Shown: positions 1-9,560 of the stretch, piece after piece
Layout of the letters: each line of letters begins with the position of its first letter
Position numbering within the stretch: the first letter of the stretch is position 1
Source of the DNA: Oncomelania hupensis
Lineage: Eukaryota > Mollusca > Gastropoda > Littorinimorpha > Pomatiopsidae
Direction of reading: 5' to 3'
Assembly: GCA_036898135.1 (NCBI GenBank)
Contig: CM072511.1
Location: 75,564,840-75,628,839 of the forward strand
DNA: 64,000 bases
Made by a program: the position numbers and the translations under genes
The notes under the pieces: generated by a model
Seen by the model: the letters and a program-made list of their open reading frames with translations, nothing else
Told to the model about the DNA's origin: nothing
Databases searched by the model: none

Positions 1-885
1 GAAGCGGTTTCCTCTTCCTGGTTATTTGGAGTGTCAAACACTTATCCGGGTGGAAGGACATCAGCCACGTTTGCTCCCACTCAGCAAGCCGGTCCAAGTC
101 AGCTTGCAGGACACGTTGGTCATCTTCGGTGCTGACTGTCTTGTGGCACAGTGTATCATCTGCGAAAAGGCGAGCCTCTGCGGACAGTCCATCGGGGAGG
201 TCGTTGATATATAGTAGGAAAAGACTGGGGCCCAGGACGGAGCCTTGTGGCACACCGGATTCTACGGGGATTGGTTCGGATGTGGCGCCATCGACGACCA
301 CGCGTTGCTGCCGGTCAGTAAGAAAGGCTTGTATCCAGGTCAGCATATCTCATGTGATTCCATAGTGTTTCAACTTGTGAATAAGCAGGGAATGGCAGAC
401 CTTATCGAAGGCTTTGGAGAAATCCATCACCATGATGTCTGTCTGCTTCCCCTTCTCCAGGTCATCAGAGACCACATCCACAAGGCCTATGAGCTGGCTT
501 TCGCAGGAGCGGTGGCGCCTGAATCCGTGCTGTGCTTCGCTGAGTAGGTGGTGTTCCTCCGCGAAGCTCATGATGCTATGGGTGATAATGTGCTCCATGA
601 TTTTGCATGGAACACTAGTCAGAGAGATTGGGCGGTAGTTTTCAGGAAGATATCTTTCACCTTTCTTAAAGACTGGGGTCACGTTGGCTGTTCGCCAGTC
701 CTGGGGGACTACGCCGGTTTTCAACGAGCTTTGATATAGGAGAGTCAAGGCTGGGGAGATTTCATCAGCTAGTTCTTTGAGGAGTCTGGGACTTATTTGA
801 TCTGGCCCGGGGGCTTTACTTGAGTCCAGATCTCTCAGGAGCTTTGAGACACCCTCTCGACTGATCCTTTTAACATTCATACTGA
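1..885 (-). pseudogene. Non-LTR retrotransposon reverse transcriptase, partial (Jockey/CR1-type)
   Basis: Reading leftward from about 880, the sequence encodes the fingers and palm of a LINE reverse transcriptase. KAPGPD, NYRPISLTS, QHGFRRHRSC and MDFSKAFDKV appear in order. The same frame continues past an in-frame TGA near 346-349 into VPQGSVLGP and the catalytic FADDT motif (around 150-170). It runs off the left edge before the thumb. The other end is cut at about 885, upstream of the RT fingers, where AT-rich intron begins, so this is a 5'-truncated insertion antisense to MARCHF5. At least one nonsense codon makes it inactive. Placement in the Jockey/CR1 group rests on motif style only. 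Confidence 0.85.
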
Positions 886-1566
886 AAAAAATAAGCTTGC
901 AACAAAATATAACTTTGAAAAATATATTAATTTTTTTAAAATTATTAAATTCCGTAGTTTTTATGCCTATTAATAGCAGCAGCCATTGGCTAGCCAGCCA
1001 ACTTTCTGGAGCTAAAAATAGCAGCTACCAAGGCCAGTAAAAAAGAACCTGTAAAAAAATCACGTGAAGATTGTCATTTTAGGTTTATAAAATAGACCCT
1101 GCCCTGCCCAGAAACCACTCTTCATCTGTGTTGTTCACTCAGAAATAGGGTCAGAGGTCACATGGCTTATGGTACCTTAATCAGGGAAAATAACTCCCTG
1201 TCCGAACTGAAATAGAAAATTCAAACTTTAGTGGTTGGTTTGAGCAACGAAAGCCGACTTTATTATTGTGTAATGTGGTAATGCGAATTTTATGGTAATC
1301 CAGTTTTTACCAAAAGTAAATAAAGCTTTCAAATTGGGGCTTTTTAAAATTACAAATAGTGGTGCTCAATAAATTAGTGAGTGTACGAAATAGCTGGGGT
1401 CAAAACGTCTGAGGGTAAGTTGACCAAGGGAGAAGACCTAGAGAGTGAATAGTCCTGTGGTGTATGATCCGGTGCGAATGGTCCGGGGATAAGTTGACAG
1501 ATTGAATAGTCCAGATCTCGATGAATGTTATCATAATTCTTCTTGCTACTGTTTGATTTGTTTCAG
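886..1566. other. Intron sequence, nothing recognised
   Basis: AT-rich sequence between the LINE fragment and the first visible MARCHF5 exon. I see no coding region or repeat structure. It ends in a pyrimidine-rich tract and the TTTCAG acceptor at 1561-1566. Confidence 0.6.
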
Positions 1567-1697
1567 GACCAGCTGTTTATTTAATGGACGTAGCTGACAA
1601 GATCATTTATAAGACTTGCCCTTTTGTTGCTGGTGGAATGTTTATTGGGTCAGTATATTGGACAGCTGTCACTTATGGAGCTGTAACAGTAATGCAG
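1567..1697 (+). CDS. MARCHF5: MARCHF5 exon: first transmembrane segment
   Basis: This exon encodes the peptide beginning (G)PAVYLMDVADK and ending TVTYGAVTVMQ-like (here TAVTYGAVTVMQ), which corresponds to human MARCHF5 from about residue 79 onward, just after the RING-CH domain. MARCHF5 is a multi-span E3 ubiquitin ligase of the outer mitochondrial membrane that ubiquitinates fission and fusion factors. The acceptor TTTCAG ends at 1566 and the donor GTCAGT starts at 1698. The exon opens after the first base of a glycine codon and closes in phase 0. The hydrophobic stretch CPFVAGGMFIGSVYW is membrane span 1. The RING exons must lie left of the window. Reading through the donor gives a spurious longer ORF into the LTR element. 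Identification rests on near-identical residues across four exons. Confidence 0.95.
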
Positions 1698-1736
1698 GTC
1701 AGTGAGCATACAAATTTCAACCCAAATTATACCATG

Positions 1737-2374
1737 TGTTACGTTGAAACGCGAACGAAAGTATGTCGGAAGCGTGTACGATAGATCTAATCGTTTCGAT
1801 TTGCAAAGTATTCAATAATAGAGTTTATTTACCTTTGATTTGAGTTTGCATTGTTGTTAGGAAAGGCTTTGTATAACGTTGATAATTTCCGTTAGTCGAT
1901 ATTGTTGTAGAATCTTCTGGATCGGCATGTTTATCATCGATCGAAGATTCGGGATAATTGTAGAAATTTGAAGGAACGATCCGGAAGGAGAAGAAATGTG
2001 TAATGACGTAAGTCAGTGATGACGATCTTTAGTTCGATTGGTGGCAGTACGTCATTTCTACCGTATTCGAAATCTTTCCGGAAAAGAGAGAGGTTATTTA
2101 ATCGTGTGCCGAGATTGTTGTTGAGAGTAAAGTGGTTGATAGTGAAGCTGGAGAGTTGCTGTGAAAGTTGTTGAGTTGAGTTGAGAATTGTATGCAGTTG
2201 TTGATGTGTGCTGAATAAAAGTGGAAAACTTCATACGTCGACTTTGTGACTTGTACGCTGATTGAGCAGGCTGTGTGAATAAACGAATCTGAGTTACACC
2301 TTATCAGGACTTCAGCATCGGGGCTGAATCAAATACTGATAAAGAAAAACACCATCATCAAACAGAGTGTAACA
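1737..2374 (+). repeat. 5' LTR of Gmr1-like element
   Basis: 638 bp, beginning TGTTACG and ending GAGTGTAACA. It carries an AATAAA at 2214-2219 for 3'-end formation. ATF/CRE-like half sites occur as GACGTAA and TACGTCA around 2003-2055. The same LTR start is seen on the - strand at 62076, confirming that the first 7 bp belong to the LTR. Confidence 0.93.
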
Positions 2375-2377
2375 TTT

Positions 2378-2392
2378 TGGGGGTCAAGCCGC
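2378..2392 (+). other. Putative primer-binding site
   Basis: TGGGGGTCAAGCC starts three bases after the LTR end. The TGG would pair with a tRNA CCA end. The related - strand copy has GGGGGCCAAGTC at the same place. I cannot name the tRNA. Confidence 0.5.
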
Positions 2393-2802
2393 GATTCACG
2401 CCATAGCCAAGGGTTCAACTGCTACAACAAGCGAGTCAACGTTACGAGAGGCAGTCATCGAGGGTAGCCGCCAACGAGTTGCGTCGAGAGGGGCCAACAT
2501 ACTGGGACTACATCCGATAGATTCGGGTTGACTGCAAGGGCGTGTAGTCGCCGAAGAGTTGCTTCGTGAGCGAACAACAGAGCGGGACTACGTGGCTGCC
2601 GCAGGACTACGTCGAGGGACAGTCTCGGAGCTACATCGCCAGTGTTACAGCGAGCGTCGAGCGGACGTCGCGTCTACTTCAGCACAGGAGCGTGTACATC
2701 AACACCAGCGTGGTGCAGCGTCGCATACGACGAGGACAGCGGGGCCTGCGTCAACGAAGGCGACTAGTGACAAGCATCAGCGCTACTGCAGAAAGCGTGC
2801 TG

Positions 2803-2913
2803 TTCTAGAACAGTCTAGAAAGGTACAGCACAGTCAAGAACTTTCCAGAAAAAAAGAACTTTCCAGAAAAGAACTTTCTAGAAAAGAACTTTCTTTAAAA
2901 GAACTTTCCAGAA
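2803..2913 (+). promoter_or_regulatory. Array of heat-shock-element-like motifs in the element leader
   Basis: Perfect GAAnnTTCnnGAA trimers occur at 2838-2850, 2856-2868, 2871-2883 and 2901-2913, with a dimer at 2886-2893 between them and a near match at 2803-2820. The spacing comes from a roughly 15-bp tandem repeat (AAGAACTTTCCAGAA). The array lies just upstream of the likely gag ATG at 2922, inside the transcribed leader. Function as an HSF1 binding platform is inferred from the motif alone. An ORF also reads through (a KELSR repeat) but it opens only with TTG. Confidence 0.5.
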
Positions 2914-2921
2914 GCATCAAG

Positions 2922-5900
2922 ATGGCTGACTTCTGGCAGAAAGGGATTCAACTGAATCTAAAAGGGAAACAGCTGACGGAGTACGTCAAGTCCCAGGAGA
3001 GAATACAAGAAAGAGAATTAGAAGAGCAGCGTCGCCGTGAAGAAAGAGAATTAGAATTGAAGCGTCTGGAAATTGAACAGCAGCGGCAAGAAAGAGAAGA
3101 GCAGCGTAAAGAAAGAGAAGATGAGCGCAGGCGTGAGGAAAGAGAAGCTGATCGGCAGTTCCAACTAGAGTTGGCGCGCATCCAGCAACAGCAGCATGCG
3201 CCACAAGTTATCAGTGACAACACGGCTCCAAAATTGCCAGCTTTCGTCGACGGGAAGGACCAGATTGACTGTTATCTGGCGAGATTCGAAAGGTTCGCTG
3301 AAAGCTCTAACTGGCAACCTCAAGACTGGGCAATTCGACTGAGTGCACTTCTGACGGGGCAAGCTCTCGAAGTTTACACCAGACTGTCGAACGATGACGC
3401 CAAAAACTACGACGTCTTGAAAGAGGCCCTGTTGCAGTGCTATAACTTTACAGAGAAGGGCTACCGTAAACGCTTCCGTGAATGCCGGCCTAAGTCAGAC
3501 GAGACGCCAAAGCAGTTTGTGGAGCGCCTGTCGTCATATCTACACAAGTGGGTGGAGTTATCAGGCGAAAGGAAGTCTTACGACAGTCTCCATGACCTGA
3601 TCGTGAAGGAACAATTTCTCAATGCCTGTCACAAGGACCTAGCGACCCACTTAGAAGAACAAAAGCTGCAGACGCTTAAAGATGTGACTGAGGCTGCTGA
3701 AAGATATCTTATCGCTCATGGAAAAACCCTGGGGCCACCCAGCGCGACGAAACATTTTCAGAAGACTGCAAACCATGGGAACCAGGTCCAAGGGAGCCAG
3801 ACGAGCCAGAGACAGACGGACTCCACGCCTCCTCCCAGGGAAGGGCACTCAAGAGGCTGTTTTATCTGCAACGCTACAGACCACAGAGCTGCCAGCTGCC
3901 CTCAAAGCAGAAATAGCGGACAGCGGAGCAGTACGGACAATGTAGCGGCGGGCAACCGGCAGAGGCGGTTCTCCAATCAACGGCAAAACAGTAGATCTGA
4001 CCATCAAGTGTGCGGCGGGAGCGTCATTCTTCCGAGTGAGACCAAGCGCACAGCTACCCCTGCGGACGTGCAAGAGTGCATGACTGATGGCCAACTTCTC
4101 CTTGCCAACGGAAAATCCATCCCCGTCGTCGCCAGCGCAGCTGTGACCGTCCAGAACATGCCTGTTTCCAAGGGACGCGTCGGAAATCATGAAGTGACTG
4201 TTCTAAGAGACTCTGGCTGCAGTGGGGTCATCGTCAGAGAAGACCTAATCGCTAAAGAACAGTTCACTGGCGATTCAAAATGGACACTTATGGCCGACAG
4301 CAAATGTGTGAGAGCGCCAGTTGCGAAGATTCATGTCAACACCCCTTTCTACATAGGCGAAGTCGAAGCGGTTTGCCTGAAGAAGCCGCTGTATGATTTG
4401 ATGATCGGGAATATCGACGGCGCGAGACGACCCGACGACCCCGATCCAGAGTGGAGTCCTGCCTCAACCCAACGCGTCGAAGTTGTGGAGGAGGATCCAC
4501 TGCCATTTCCCGATGGAGACCTTACAGAGCTGCTACGGGATAATGTGGTTACTCCGGCTCAGCCCTGCCGACCAGAGATCGTCGGTGCTGTTACTACCAG
4601 GGCCCAGGCCAAGAGAGACAAGACGTCTACGCCACTGAAGGTCGCCGACAACTCCAAAGCTGCCATCGTGGACAGAGATAAACTGATCCAGCTCCAGGAA
4701 GCTGATAGTACTTTAAACAAGTACAGGAACCGCCAAGACCACGTGACCAAGGGCAGTGGCACGGTCTATTTTGAGGTGAAGGCCAAGATCCTGTACAGAA
4801 TCTTCCAGCACCCGAGGGTCAACGGAGGTAAACCACTACGTCAAGTACTGGTACCATTACCCTTAAGGCGCCAGGTGATGGAAGTAGCGCATGACTCAAT
4901 CATGGGAGGTCACTTGGGTATCAAGAAGACGTCGGATAGAATCCAGGCGGTGTTCTACTGGCCAGGACTTCATGCGGACGTCAGCCGTTTCTGCCGATCG
5001 TGTGACATTTGCCAGAAGACCATACCTCGAGGAAGGGTCCCGAAAGTGCCTAGGCAGAGGATGCCTCTGATCGACCGACCTTTCAAGAGGGTGGCCTTAG
5101 ACTTAATCGGCGAAATAAGACCTCCGAGTGAAGAAGGTCATCGGTGGGTACTGACTTTAGTGGACTATGCGACTCGGTACCCAGAAGCAGTGCCACTGAA
5201 GAAGATTGACACTGAAACTGTAGCAGAGGCACTGGTGGACATGTTCAGTAGACTTGGAGTGCCTGAAGAAATTCTGACAGACCTCGGGACGCAGTTCATC
5301 TCTGACTGCATGAAGGAGGTCAACAGACTGATGAGCATCCGGCATTTGACTACGACACCCTACCATCCAATGTGCAACGGGCTCGTCGAGAAGTTCAATG
5401 CTACGCTGAAGTCCACCCTGAAGAAACTGTGCAGCGAGCAGCCCAGACAATGGCATCGCTATATCAACGCCTTACTTTTCGCCTACAGAGAAGTGCCGCA
5501 GGAGTCCACCGGCTTCTCTCCGTTCGAGCTGCTGTACGGAAGAACCATCCGAGGGCCGATGCACATCCTAAAAGAACTGTGGACGAAAGAAGTGGACACC
5601 CCAGAGGTGAAGAACAGTTACCAGTACGTGTTTGAGCTACGAGAGAAGCTGGAGCAGACTCTCGAGATAGCCAGAGAAAACCTGAAGAAGTCCCAGGACT
5701 GTGGAAAGCACTACTATGATCGTAGGGCTGTGAACAGGAAGTTTAAACCTGGCAACAAAGTGCTGGTGCTGATACCTACTGATCATAATAAGTTGCTGAT
5801 GCAGTGGAAAGGCCCGTACGAAGTGGAGACCGTGGTGGGGATCAATGACTACAAGGTGAAGGTCGGCCAGCATTCCAAAATATACCACGCCAACCTCCTT

Positions 5901-6407
5901 AAGCTGTACGTGGAGAGGCCGCCAGAGACTGTACATGCAGCAACAGCAGCTGTGACCGACGACAGCTTTGACAGCGAAGAACTGTTGGGACTTGGAGACT
6001 TCCACAGCAAAGAAGGCATCGATGATGTTAAGCTAGGACCAAGCTTGACGGAAGGTCATAAGATGGAGCTCAAGGACTTTATGGGCGAGTTTCCACATAG
6101 CTTCAATGATGTCCCAGGCTCTACGACTTTGGTCGAACATGAAGTCCACACCCAGACCTGGAAGGAGCATCTGCAGACCATGAGGGAGCTGTTCCACCGT
6201 CCCGCAGAAGCCAACCTGACCGTGAGACCCAGCGAATGCATTCTGGGAGCTGACAACGTCGACTGCGTCGGACATCCGATGGAAGAAGGAGACAACGGAG
6301 GACGCACTGATTCCGGGGAAGCCCACGTGATCATCGTCTTTGACCCTGGGCCGATGACGACCGCAACTGACGAGGGCGTCGATTCCTTGCGAACGAAAGA
6401 ACACTGA
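2922..6407 (+). CDS. Gmr1-like polyprotein: gag, protease, integrase, RT remnant
   Basis: About 1161 codons from ATG 2922 (context CAAGATGG). The frame opens upstream at 2559 but only with TTG. Order: an E/R-rich coiled coil (residues about 25-85); a capsid region with SCAN-like features including KEQFLNACHKDL; a CCHC knuckle (CFICNATDHRAASC, near 3860-3900); a protease with RDSGCSG near 4210; an integrase HHCC finger (CRSCDICQ near 4995); a DDE core with LDLIGEI, LTDLGTQF and VEKFNATLK; and a GPY module (QWKGPYEV). After LVEHEVH the frame jumps to the post-catalytic RT segment, so the YxDD core is missing without a frameshift. No RNase H follows. It would make virus-like particles and integrate DNA but needs RT supplied in trans. 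Confidence 0.9.
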   Translation: MADFWQKGIQLNLKGKQLTEYVKSQERIQERELEEQRRREERELELKRLEIEQQRQEREEQRKEREDERRREEREADRQFQLELARIQQQQHAPQVISDNTAPKLPAFVDGKDQIDCYLARFERFAESSNWQPQDWAIRLSALLTGQALEVYTRLSNDDAKNYDVLKEALLQCYNFTEKGYRKRFRECRPKSDETPKQFVERLSSYLHKWVELSGERKSYDSLHDLIVKEQFLNACHKDLATHLEEQKLQTLKDVTEAAERYLIAHGKTLGPPSATKHFQKTANHGNQVQGSQTSQRQTDSTPPPREGHSRGCFICNATDHRAASCPQSRNSGQRSSTDNVAAGNRQRRFSNQRQNSRSDHQVCGGSVILPSETKRTATPADVQECMTDGQLLLANGKSIPVVASAAVTVQNMPVSKGRVGNHEVTVLRDSGCSGVIVREDLIAKEQFTGDSKWTLMADSKCVRAPVAKIHVNTPFYIGEVEAVCLKKPLYDLMIGNIDGARRPDDPDPEWSPASTQRVEVVEEDPLPFPDGDLTELLRDNVVTPAQPCRPEIVGAVTTRAQAKRDKTSTPLKVADNSKAAIVDRDKLIQLQEADSTLNKYRNRQDHVTKGSGTVYFEVKAKILYRIFQHPRVNGGKPLRQVLVPLPLRRQVMEVAHDSIMGGHLGIKKTSDRIQAVFYWPGLHADVSRFCRSCDICQKTIPRGRVPKVPRQRMPLIDRPFKRVALDLIGEIRPPSEEGHRWVLTLVDYATRYPEAVPLKKIDTETVAEALVDMFSRLGVPEEILTDLGTQFISDCMKEVNRLMSIRHLTTTPYHPMCNGLVEKFNATLKSTLKKLCSEQPRQWHRYINALLFAYREVPQESTGFSPFELLYGRTIRGPMHILKELWTKEVDTPEVKNSYQYVFELREKLEQTLEIARENLKKSQDCGKHYYDRRAVNRKFKPGNKVLVLIPTDHNKLLMQWKGPYEVETVVGINDYKVKVGQHSKIYHANLLKLYVERPPETVHAATAAVTDDSFDSEELLGLGDFHSKEGIDDVKLGPSLTEGHKMELKDFMGEFPHSFNDVPGSTTLVEHEVHTQTWKEHLQTMRELFHRPAEANLTVRPSECILGADNVDCVGHPMEEGDNGGRTDSGEAHVIIVFDPGPMTTATDEGVDSLRTKEH

Positions 6408-6417
6408 CTGTGTGGAC

Positions 6418-6585
6418 GAACTAAGAATATTGGTAATGACAGACTTGAAAATGAAAAACGTTGATTGGGTAAATGAACTGTGAACATTGACAATATCCAG
6501 ACAGATTTGAAGATGAAAACCATTGACTCTGTGTGAATGAACTGAGAACGTTGATAGTGTTCAGACAGACTGAGATAAGTCTTAA
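6418..6585 (+). repeat. Three imperfect ~60-bp tandem repeats in the 3' untranslated part
   Basis: Units start at 6418, 6475 and 6539 with GAACTAAGAA, GAACTGTGAA and GAACTGAGAA, followed by shared TTGA, CAGACAGA and AAATGAAAA blocks. They lie between the polyprotein stop and the purine tract. Confidence 0.7.
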
Positions 6586-6649
6586 TTCTGTACTTTGTTT
6601 GTGCATTACGTTTCAACGTTGTTGAAAGAAATTGGGTAAATTTCTTCTT

Positions 6650-6659
6650 GAGTGGGGGG
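6650..6659 (+). other. Polypurine tract
   Basis: GAGTGGGGGG lies immediately before the 3' LTR, the expected place for plus-strand priming. Confidence 0.75.
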
Positions 6660-7291
6660 TTGAAACGCGAACGAAAGTATGTCGGAAGCGTGTACGATAG
6701 ATCTAATCGTTTCGATTTGCAAAGTATTCAATAATAGAGTTTATTTACCTTTGATTTGAGTTTGCATTGTTGTTACAGAAAGGCTTTGTATAACGTTGAT
6801 AATTTCCGTTAGTCGATATTGTTGTAGAATCTTCTGGATCGGCATGTTTATCATCGATCGAAGATTCGGGATAATTGTAGAAATTTGAAGGAACGATCCG
6901 GAAGGAGAAGAAATGTGTAATGACGTAAGTCAGTGATGACGATCTTTAGTTCGATTGGTGGCAGTACGTCATTTCTACCGTATTCGAAATCTTTCCGGAA
7001 AAGAGAGAGGTTATTTAATCGTGTGCCGAGATTGTTGTTGAGAGTAAAGTGGTTGATAGTGAAGCTGGAGAGTTGCTGTGAAAGTTGTTGAGTTGAGTTG
7101 AGAATTGTATGCAGTTGTTGATGTGTGCTGAATAAAAGTGGAAAACTTCATACGTCGACTTTGTGACTTGTACGCTGATTGAGCAGGCTGTGTGAATAAA
7201 CGAATCTGAGTTACACCTTATCAGGACTTCAGCATCGGGGCTGAATCAAATACTGATAAAAAAAAACACCATCATCAAACAGAGTGTAACA
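6660..7291 (+). repeat. 3' LTR of Gmr1-like element
   Basis: Matches 1744-2374 with about three differences (for example TTAGG versus TTACAG, and one G/A near the end). It lacks the first seven bases, TGTTACG, of the 5' LTR and joins the purine tract directly at TTGAAACG. Confidence 0.92.
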
Positions 7292-7296
7292 CCATG

Positions 7297-8314
7297 CAAA
7301 CAAGAATATTTTTTCAAAGTCCAAACTTGCAGGTGGAAACCAGACTTTTCATATTTAATGTGACATTCTATATTCAAATTACTCTACTTAGGTAGTCCAT
7401 GTTGCATGAAAGGCATGTTGTGCAAACTATTTCCATCATCCACGATGAAAGTCATGTGCTTGCTCACCACTTCCAGCTTTTACCTTCTGGCCGGCACTTC
7501 CGAATGCCTACGATTCATACCTTGAGAACTAAAACCAGTGTTATACGACATTCTGTACATCTGATTAACAGATAATAAATTCAGCCAGTTGTACAATATG
7601 TGTGTGTGGGTGCACATGTATGCACTGTTTGCCTGCAAATTATAATCCTGCAGGTTTTGATTGTGTGTACACCATGTTGTAATTTCTTATAAAGATATAT
7701 AGTATTTGTATGCAATCAAAGGTCCACTTGTATGGCACACACTGGTTGAATTTGTAACAACAAATGAGTTTTATTCTGTGTCAATTAATTTTGTTATTGT
7801 TATTGTGTATTTATATTACTGTTTGTAAACCACAATGCAATTTTTTAAAAGTGATAATAAAGTTGTATTAATTATCTTATCTGTTATCTATCTGGTCTTA
7901 TTTAGCTCTTTGCCAATTTAGTGATATACATGAATCAAGTCAACAGATTTGCACATGACATTGTAGGCCAGACAAAAATTAAAAACAGATGCATCATCAA
8001 CACAAAATTATTAAACTTAAGATATAAGTAATAAATTGTTCACACTTTTCAAGACACACCACATAAAACATATACATCACTGTATAAAATGCAACTCACA
8101 AGTATCTGTAGTATTTTTGACTGTCAAAATGCCTTACCTTTTAAAAGACTAATTGTAGCCATGCCCCTCACAGAATGGTCTGATAATGACTGGTGTTTTC
8201 CATTGCTTTTTGGAATCGCTCAGGCAATGGCATTCATGTTTGTAAGTCAGTAGTGACTTCCCTGCTAGATAGGACCTCTGTTGCACTTCCCCCTCCTCTC
8301 TTCATATGATTGAT
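7297..8314. other. Intron sequence, nothing recognised
   Basis: AT-rich sequence after the LTR element. A short AATAAAGTTGTATTAATTATC stretch near 7857 resembles a LINE 3' tail but is too short to call. Confidence 0.5.
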
Positions 8315-8745
8315 TCGCATGCGTAGTTGGCTCAGTGGTGTACACAGAGTACTTGAATGTCGGGTGATAACATTACAGTCTGTATAGGCACGGGGTCAAA
8401 ACCCATTGATGGCCTGAAGTAAAAGAAAAAAAATTTTAAAAAGTAAAAAAGATAGAAAATGATTATTTGAGAAACTGCACCCCTACTCCTTCGGATGAAA
8501 GTATAAACCGGGGTCTAGTCTGCATGTAAGCATTCCATCACAGGGACTAAAGATCCTGATGCTTATGTCCTAGTGAGATTGCTGATTACACAAATACACC
8601 AAGCACGCACTGTCCCTTCTCCTCACCCAGTCGTCCATGATTGTACTTAGAAATCTGGGCGCCCAAAGGTTGTAAGTGGGTGCCTCAGGCAGCATGAGTT
8701 GGATCCTGTGTTGGCCGGCGCCTTGGTCAGCTACTGAAAATTAAC
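8315..8745 (+). repeat. tRNA-derived SINE, diverged copy
   Basis: A pol III A-box-like TGGCTCAGTGGT (8329-8340) and B-box-like GGGGTCAAAACCC (near 8391) are followed by a body shared with 53951-54350. Shared blocks include CATTCCATCA, AAGATCCTGA, GCTTATGTCCTAG, GCGCCCAAAGG and the GCGCCTTG end. Confidence 0.75.
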
Positions 8746-8749
8746 ATTT

Positions 8750-9560
8750 TTCTGATGTTTGCAAATCTGCGCAAGATTAATTATGATAATTTAAAAAAGG
8801 TGTCCATCTATCTGTTTTATTCATCTTGTCTGTGCAAAACTTTTAACATGGATAATTATTCTGAAGCTTTTTTTTTCTAACACAAGGAAACATGGTTGGA
8901 TGGTGTATAGCCATAAGAGCAAAAACTAAAAAATATCAGTGATTGAATTACCTCACTTCAGGGTCAAGATAAGTCACCAAATGTTATTGTTAGCCAAAAA
9001 CGAAAAAATGTCACATTTTAGAATGTGTTTATGGAGATGTGTTTATTGGAGAGGACCAAACTTGCATATCTTGAATATCAATTCATGATTATTTGATGCA
9101 TGACAGATATCAATGAGGCACACCCGCATGCAAGTTTGGTCCTCTCCAATGTCACTGGAGCTATACAAAGTCGTTTCCTATGGGTACTTTGAAGTGGCCT
9201 TCTCTAAACTGTGATACAAAATCCTAACGTACTATGTAAAGATCATATTGATCTTTCATATATGTTCCCGTTTTTGTGTTGAAAATCAATATAAGAATTT
9301 GTAAAGAATGCAAAAGGAATAAATTTGGGATGATAGGCCACTATCTGAATCGAGCGCTTTGAACTCTTACTTTCTAGGAAAAGCACCTTATAAATATCCT
9401 TTTTATTATTAGATATTATTTCCCAAGAAAAAGAGACAAAGCATTACAAAACTATTCTGCAAGGTAAAAAAATATCAGTTTGGCAATTTTTAGATACTGT
9501 GCACAACATGTGTAGCAAATGGTGATGCACTATAACCTTTGAGAAAGTACAAATACAAAC
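8750..9560 (+). repeat. AGGTCA-type dispersed repeat, copy A
   Basis: Blocks such as TTTGCAAATCTG, GTCCATC, GATATCAATGAG and GATCTTTCATATA recur in the same order at 18880-20250, 32390-33089, 38940-39845 and 43490-44800. It has no coding capacity that I can see. A perfect hairpin sits inside at 9045-9150. Confidence 0.6.
9045..9150. repeat. Perfect 23-bp inverted repeat with 60-bp loop
   Basis: 9045-9067 is the exact reverse complement of 9128-9150 (core GGAGAGGACCAAACTTG). Other copies of the surrounding repeat have a counterpart only of the right arm. Confidence 0.9.

Larger units (their letters stand above)
1732..7296 (+). mobile_element. Gmr1-like Ty3/gypsy LTR retrotransposon with deleted RT (element 1737-7291)
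   Basis: A complete two-LTR element with a 5-bp target duplication CCATG (1732-1736 and 7292-7296). It has a primer-binding region, a long ORF, a purine tract and 3' LTR. LTR ends are TGTTAC...GTAACA. The order gag-protease-integrase-RT remnant and the SCAN-like gag place it with Gmr1-type elements, which carry integrase before RT. It lies in sense orientation in a MARCHF5 intron, 39 bp after the splice donor. The LTRs differ at only a few positions over about 632 aligned bases, apart from a missing first 7 bp in the 3' LTR, so the insertion is recent. The RT core and RNase H are absent, so it should be non-autonomous. Confidence 0.93.

Noticed and set aside
1584..1784. 66-codon ORF containing the MARCHF5 exon
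   Set aside because: It reads through the splice donor at 1698 into the LTR; only 1567-1697 matches MARCHF5.
2559..2921. N-terminal extension of the Gmr1-like polyprotein
   Set aside because: The frame is open but begins with TTG. The ATG at 2922 has a good context and starts the conserved MADFWQ in both copies.
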